A stretch of 9,292 nt of DNA from positions 1 through 9,292 of the forward strand of contig JANRMF010000035.1 of assembly GCA_033761815.1 (NCBI GenBank). The letters run 5' to 3'. This DNA comes from JANRKH01 sp033761815. Its GTDB lineage: Bacteria > Pseudomonadota > Alphaproteobacteria > Rickettsiales > Rickettsiaceae. A program made the translations under genes and the position numbers. Every line of letters starts with the position of its first letter. Position 1 is the first letter of the stretch. Below are positions 6,479-9,292 of this stretch, one piece after another. The notes under the pieces are model-generated. The model was given only the letters and a program-made list of their open reading frames with translations, was not told where the DNA came from and made no database searches.

Positions 6479-7385
6479 CAAGCTCATCTCTAAATGGTGT
6501 ATCTTCATCGATCCCTGATGGGTCTTGGTGAATGATAATTTGCGCTACTGGAAATATTTTTAAAATATCTTTTTCGATTTTTTCGGTAATGATATGAGAG
6601 TCATAGAGTTTCATATTCCCATCAAACTCAACATGAAACTGAATAAAAAGCTTATTAGCAGCCATTCTGGTTTTAAGGTCATGAATTGCTATAATTTCGC
6701 GCCTTGCTTTATATTTCATAAGTATTTTGATTATTTTTGCCTTATCTTTTTCGTCTACTTCTTGATCTAGTAAATTGCACAAACCCTCCCGCATAATTTC
6801 GTAAGCGCCCCAAAATAAATATATAGCAATTAAGATACCGAATATTCCATCTATATACCAATAAGAGGCACTGAAATATATAGAAATTGCAACAACAATA
6901 TTAGACAAAAGATCTGTCAGATAATGTAATTTGTCAGCTTTTATTATTGATGATTTGACCTTAGAGAGCACATATGTCTGATATAATACAAGAGAAAATG
7001 TTAGTATAGTGGAGAGGAATATGACAATAAGCCCAGATTCTGGGTTAGTAACCTCGCTATGGCTTTTAAGTTTGTAGAAAGAATTCGCCACTACAAAAAA
7101 ACTTGATGCAATAAAAAATATTCCTTGGCCAAACACAGCAAGATCTTGAATTTTTTCATGCCCAAATCTGTGGTTTTCATCGGGTGGAACAAGAGCGAAT
7201 CTTAGGGCGAGCATATTCAGAATAGAGGAGGTTATATCAAGCCCAGAATCTACAACAGATGCAAAAACGGAGGCTGAATTTGTCTCGGCGTACCCATATA
7301 GTTTCATTACGAAGATCAGCGCCCCATTTGCAACAGCAAAATAAGAGGCTGATTTAAGGAGAAGATTTTGTTTGTTAATATCCAT
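6465..7385 (-). CDS. fieF: Cation diffusion facilitator (FieF-like Zn/Fe/Cd efflux transporter)
   Basis: 306 residues. The family exchanges divalent metal in the cytoplasm for protons as a homodimer in the inner membrane. Six membrane segments lie in the first 200 residues, followed by the cytoplasmic metal-binding domain. The transport site is fully conserved relative to Escherichia coli FieF/YiiP: Asp46 and Asp50 (VVDSGLD) and His154 and Asp158 (LHYLTD). HRFGHEK (72-78) and the dimer-domain ligands in IHDLKTR (His235, Asp236), IQFHVEFD (His251) and IIHQDP (285-290) are also present. The DDHD set fits Zn, Cd or Fe rather than Mn or Co; the true substrate cannot be read from sequence. The frame is open upstream to TTG at 7409, with ATG at 7400. 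The ATG at 7385 puts the key Asp within one residue of its position in FieF, so it is preferred although no good Shine-Dalgarno is seen. First gene of the tadA-motA-motB run. Confidence 0.92.
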   Translation of the reverse strand: MDINKQNLLLKSASYFAVANGALIFVMKLYGYAETNSASVFASVVDSGLDITSSILNMLALRFALVPPDENHRFGHEKIQDLAVFGQGIFFIASSFFVVANSFYKLKSHSEVTNPESGLIVIFLSTILTFSLVLYQTYVLSKVKSSIIKADKLHYLTDLLSNIVVAISIYFSASYWYIDGIFGILIAIYLFWGAYEIMREGLCNLLDQEVDEKDKAKIIKILMKYKARREIIAIHDLKTRMAANKLFIQFHVEFDGNMKLYDSHIITEKIEKDILKIFPVAQIIIHQDPSGIDEDTPFRDELDGPK

Positions 7386-7465
7386 TATATATGCTATCAT
7401 ACTGCTCAAATGTCAATCATAAAAAAATTTATGGTTAAGTTCAAGTTAAATGAGAAGAATTTGTT

Positions 7466-7948
7466 ATGAAAAACACGATTAGTAAAGTTTTGGCCCTTTT
7501 GTTAAGCGCGGTTGTTTTTAGCTCTTGCGCAGAAAATGGGCGCATGTCAAAGCAAGGTGGAGGGGTCGCTCTTGGAGCTCTCGCTGGCGGCCTGATAGGA
7601 TCCGCTTTTGGTAAAGGAGAGGGGAAGATTATTGCAATAGGAGCAGGGGCTTTACTGGGCGGTCTTGCTGGAGGTGCTATAGGTAAGAGCCTTGATGATA
7701 GAGATAAGATGTTGGCAGAGCGTTCAGCGCAAAAAGCTCTTGAGAGCGCGCCAAGCGGCCAGTCCACAGAGTGGAGAAATCCAGATTCAGGACACTATGG
7801 ATACATAACACCGACAAAAACATATCAAGCTGAATCAGGTAGATATTGCAGAGAATATAGTCATGAAGTTCGCGTTGGCAGAAGGGTTGAGCATGCATAC
7901 GGAACAGCTTGCAGAAAACCTGATGGAGATTGGGAAATCATCAAATAG
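7466..7948 (+). CDS. 17-kDa surface antigen-like glycine-zipper lipoprotein
   Basis: 160 residues. A lipoprotein signal peptide (1-20) ends at VVFSSC, so Cys21 should be lipidated; Phe at -3 is unusual for a lipobox but tolerated. The mature part begins with MSKQGGGVALGALAGGLIGS and a glycine-zipper stretch (about 31-75) that can pack against or insert into membranes. LAERSAQKALESAPSG, TEWRNPDSGHYGYITPTKTY and YCREYSHEV...AYGTACRKPDGDW follow. These blocks are those of the Rickettsia genus-common 17-kDa antigen, an outer-membrane lipoprotein, and length and order match closely. Cys128 and Cys149 could form a disulfide. The exact function of the family is unknown. A weak GAGAAG (7453-7458) lies 7 nt before the ATG. 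The znuC-like gene starts 17 bp downstream, so the two are probably co-transcribed. Related glycine-zipper lipoproteins occur widely in alphaproteobacteria, so the gene suggests but does not prove a rickettsial host. Confidence 0.92.
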   Translation: MKNTISKVLALLLSAVVFSSCAENGRMSKQGGGVALGALAGGLIGSAFGKGEGKIIAIGAGALLGGLAGGAIGKSLDDRDKMLAERSAQKALESAPSGQSTEWRNPDSGHYGYITPTKTYQAESGRYCREYSHEVRVGRRVEHAYGTACRKPDGDWEIIK

Positions 7949-7965
7949 TTTGGTAATTACTTATC

Positions 7966-8670
7966 ATGACTATTGCAAAGAATAATGATATTATTCTGGA
8001 ATTTGAGAATATTAGCAAGAATTTCAATAATAAAACCATTATAGAATCTGTTAGTTTCAAAATTCACAAAAATACCATAAATGTGCTTGTGGGACCAAAT
8101 GGGGCAGGAAAGTCCACAATTGCAAAGATTTTACTTGGCATTGAAGATCCTAGCCTCGGCCGCGTGATCAAAAACGACTACCTCAGAGTCTCTTATGTGC
8201 CCCAGGCTTTTAAAATATCTGATCAAGTCCCCCTTACATGCAAAGAATTTGCCTATTTGTGCAACATTAATAGGGAAAATTTTATGGACTCTATTTATGA
8301 AAAATCTTCAGATATAGATAAAATATGGAGCAAAGACTTATCAACCCTGTCTTCAGGCCAGCTGCAATTCTTCCTACTTGCGATTGCTTTTTCATCAAAC
8401 CCAGATCTTGTTGTACTTGATGAGCCAACTGCATTTCTGGATGTTGATCTTGAGGATATATTCTACTCCACTATTGAAAAGGTAAAGAACAAATCAAAAA
8501 AAATGTCCATTTTTTTGATCTCTCATGATCTTCACCATGTTATTAGCTCAGCAGATCAGGTATTATGCATAAATCACCATATATGCTGCAGCGGAAAACC
8601 ATTTAAAACCCATAATTCACTGAGCTCTAATATAGGGGTATATAAGCATACTCACGACCATAGACACTAA
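7966..8670 (+). CDS. znuC: ZnuC-like zinc ABC transporter ATP-binding protein
   Basis: 234 residues, a single ABC ATPase domain that would power zinc uptake through a membrane permease (ZnuB) fed by a periplasmic binding protein (ZnuA). Neither partner is in the window. Motifs in order: Walker A GPNGAGKST (43-51), Q-loop YVPQ (Gln80), signature LSSGQ (128-132), Walker B DLVVLDEPT (147-155), and the H-loop SHDLHHV with His187. The signature has Ser in place of the first Gly of LSGGQ, and the usual Arg two residues later is Phe (QLQFFLLA), so the motif is somewhat divergent. The His-rich tail KHTHDHRH at the C-terminus and the HHICCSG segment near 204-210 support zinc over other substrates. The helical domain between Q-loop and signature is short, as I recall for rickettsial ZnuC. 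No good Shine-Dalgarno precedes the ATG; coupling to the lipoprotein gene 17 bp upstream may help. Confidence 0.88.
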   Translation: MTIAKNNDIILEFENISKNFNNKTIIESVSFKIHKNTINVLVGPNGAGKSTIAKILLGIEDPSLGRVIKNDYLRVSYVPQAFKISDQVPLTCKEFAYLCNINRENFMDSIYEKSSDIDKIWSKDLSTLSSGQLQFFLLAIAFSSNPDLVVLDEPTAFLDVDLEDIFYSTIEKVKNKSKKMSIFLISHDLHHVISSADQVLCINHHICCSGKPFKTHNSLSSNIGVYKHTHDHRH

Positions 8671-8698
8671 CAATCTTATGCGATAGAGGTCTATTGAA

Positions 8699-9043
8699 TT
8701 AACTCGGGGTGAAGATAAAAAATGCACCTAGAGCTATTAGTGCGAACCCAATTATGTGGTATAATGTTATGGGCTGCCCTAGATAGAATACTGAAAAAAA
8801 GCAAAATACCACAAGAGTTATCACCTCCTGGATGGATTTTAGCTGGGCTGCGCTGAAATAATCTGAGCCAATTCTATTTGCAGGCACTTGAAGGCAATAT
8901 TCAAAAAAAGCTATCCCCCAGCTCGCAAGAATAACAAGAAATATTGAAGAAGACTTGAACTTCAAATGGCCATACCAGGCAAAAGTCATGAATATATTAG
9001 AAAGTAGCAATAATCCTACTGTTATAAGTGGGGTGCAATTCAT
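8699..9043 (-). CDS. DMT-family small membrane protein (DUF486)
   Basis: 114 residues, very hydrophobic, with four predicted membrane segments at about 4-22, 33-50, 72-90 and 92-111. Family-typical blocks are AWYGHLKFK (22-30), SWGIAFFEYCLQVPANRIG (41-59) and FSAAQLKSIQEVITL (63-77). These place it in the conserved DUF486 group, related to small drug/metabolite transporters, in the inner membrane. The substrate is unknown and I assign no function. The gene converges on the znuC-like gene with 28 bp between the stops and no recognisable terminator. Upstream is an AT-rich region with TATAAA just before the gene and a weak -35; no Shine-Dalgarno is visible. The start at 9043 gives a normal N-terminus directly ahead of the first membrane segment. 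Confidence 0.88.
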   Translation of the reverse strand: MNCTPLITVGLLLLSNIFMTFAWYGHLKFKSSSIFLVILASWGIAFFEYCLQVPANRIGSDYFSAAQLKSIQEVITLVVFCFFSVFYLGQPITLYHIIGFALIALGAFFIFTPS

Positions 9044-9161
9044 AAAAATAATTTTTTATACAGGTTAACTAGGTCTAAAGTAATCAAACTTACGCCTCAT
9101 TCCTAACATTTTACTACAATATTAAAAAATATAAATACTATATGCAAATCCAAGGTAAAAA

Positions 9162-9170
9162 TGCTATAAT
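9162..9170 (+). promoter_or_regulatory. Possible extended -10 promoter element
   Basis: TGCTATAAT is a perfect TGn-TATAAT extended -10 element. No good -35 is seen 17 bp upstream, but extended -10 promoters do not need one. A transcript would start near 9177, inside the palindrome, and run off the right edge with no ATG in the remaining 110 nt. A small RNA, a long leader or a chance match in AT-rich DNA are all possible. A similar TGGTATAAC faces the other way at 9198-9190. Confidence 0.3.
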
Positions 9171-9198
9171 ATGTCACAAATTTGTGATAGTTATACCA
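9162..9198. repeat. Imperfect palindrome with perfect 14-bp core
   Basis: The core TCACAAATTTGTGA (9174-9187) is perfectly self-complementary. The flanks TGCTATAAT (9162-9170) and, on the other strand, TGGTATAAC (9198-9190) mirror each other with one or two differences. The element lies between the DUF486 gene and the possible gene end at 9231. It could be an operator at facing promoters, a transcribed hairpin, or an operator of the DUF486 gene. It lacks a T-run, so it is not a typical terminator. Confidence 0.6.
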
Positions 9199-9230
9199 GG
9201 TTCCGAAATTAACTGAACAAAAGCAATTTT

Positions 9231-9290
9231 TTAGGACTCACCTCTCTCGCACCTATTATCTATAGCCTTACGCAGGCTAGCCTTTAAATT
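9231..9290 (-). CDS. Possible 3' end of an unidentified gene
   Basis: One minus-strand frame is open from the window edge to a TAA at 9231-9233 and reads NLKASLRKAIDNRCERGES. Composition is polar and charged like a protein C-terminus, and this stretch is visibly less AT-rich than the DNA to its left. Nothing in 19 residues identifies a family. The other two minus-strand frames stop at once. A chance open frame of this length is quite possible. Confidence 0.3.
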   Translation of the reverse strand, partial: NLKASLRKAIDNRCERGES

Positions 9291-9292
9291 GC

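Noticed and set aside
7384..7416. Perfect TTGACA on the minus strand (7416-7411) followed by TATATAAT, as a promoter for the CDF gene
   Set aside because: The spacing to TATAAT is 21 bp, and a start from any of the possible -10s would fall at or beyond the preferred ATG at 7385. The geometry does not work unless translation starts further inside, which the FieF alignment argues against.
8683..8694. Small inverted repeat ATAGAGGTCTAT between the znuC-like gene and the DUF486 gene, as a terminator
   Set aside because: The arms are only 4-5 bp, the loop is very small, and there is no T-run on either side.
9174..9187. TCACAAATTTGTGA as a CRP- or FNR-type binding site
   Set aside because: The CRP order is TGTGA then TCACA with a 6-bp gap; here the half-sites are everted with a 4-bp gap. 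FNR needs TTGAT/ATCAA. It matches neither.
1..9292. tRNA, rRNA, CRISPR array, insertion sequence, toxin-antitoxin or phage defence genes
   Set aside because: Looked for on both strands by eye; no T-loop/acceptor combinations, spaced repeats, transposase motifs or terminal inverted repeats were found.

Overview
The window is AT-rich bacterial DNA, tightly packed with genes and short intergenic gaps. Its gene content points to an alphaproteobacterium, most likely in or near the Rickettsiales. The strongest marker is a complete homologue of the rickettsial 17-kDa surface antigen lipoprotein (7466-7948), followed by a ZnuC-like zinc ABC ATPase. The alphaproteobacterial style of the S1 C-terminus and a ScsB/DsbD-type disulfide reductase agree with this. 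Unlike classical Rickettsia, it carries a proton-type flagellar stator (motA, motB), so the organism or its recent ancestor probably had a flagellum. The lineage is an inference from protein similarity recalled from memory, not from a search.

Layout from left to right. At 1-1653 on the minus strand lies most of a DsbD/ScsB-type transmembrane protein-disulfide reductase. It is cut by the window edge just after the C-terminal WCATC thioredoxin motif. Divergent from it, 25-37 bp away, is algH/yqgE (1691-2278, +), whose likely promoter overlaps the first codons of the reductase gene. rpsA (ribosomal protein S1, 2419-4155, +) follows with its own promoter and a roughly 100-nt leader that ends in a hairpin. 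A GC-rich hairpin at 4174-4222 separates rpsA from a convergent minus-strand gene run and has T-rich tracts on both sides, so it probably terminates both.

The minus-strand run, in transcription order, is a FieF-like cation diffusion facilitator (7385-6465), tadA (tRNA adenosine deaminase, 6478-5987), motA (6002-5145) and motB (5142-4237). Neighbouring genes overlap by 14 and 16 bp or are 2 bp apart, so they are probably one transcript with translational coupling. It joins metal export, tRNA modification and the flagellar motor stator in one unit. No other flagellar gene is visible.

Divergent from this run, the + strand carries the 17-kDa-antigen-like lipoprotein and, 17 bp later, the ZnuC-like ATPase (7966-8670). 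The window therefore holds a probable zinc importer component and a probable zinc/iron exporter transcribed in opposite directions. A small DUF486/DMT-type membrane protein (8699-9043, -) converges on them. The last 250 bp hold an imperfect palindrome of about 37 bp with a perfect 14-bp core and mirrored TGnTATAA elements. At the edge is what may be the last 19 codons of another minus-strand gene.

I see no rRNA, tRNA, CRISPR array, insertion sequence or phage gene. Most of the window is ordinary housekeeping sequence. The points that best repay a second look are the stator/tadA/CDF operon, the rpsA leader and the palindrome near the right edge.
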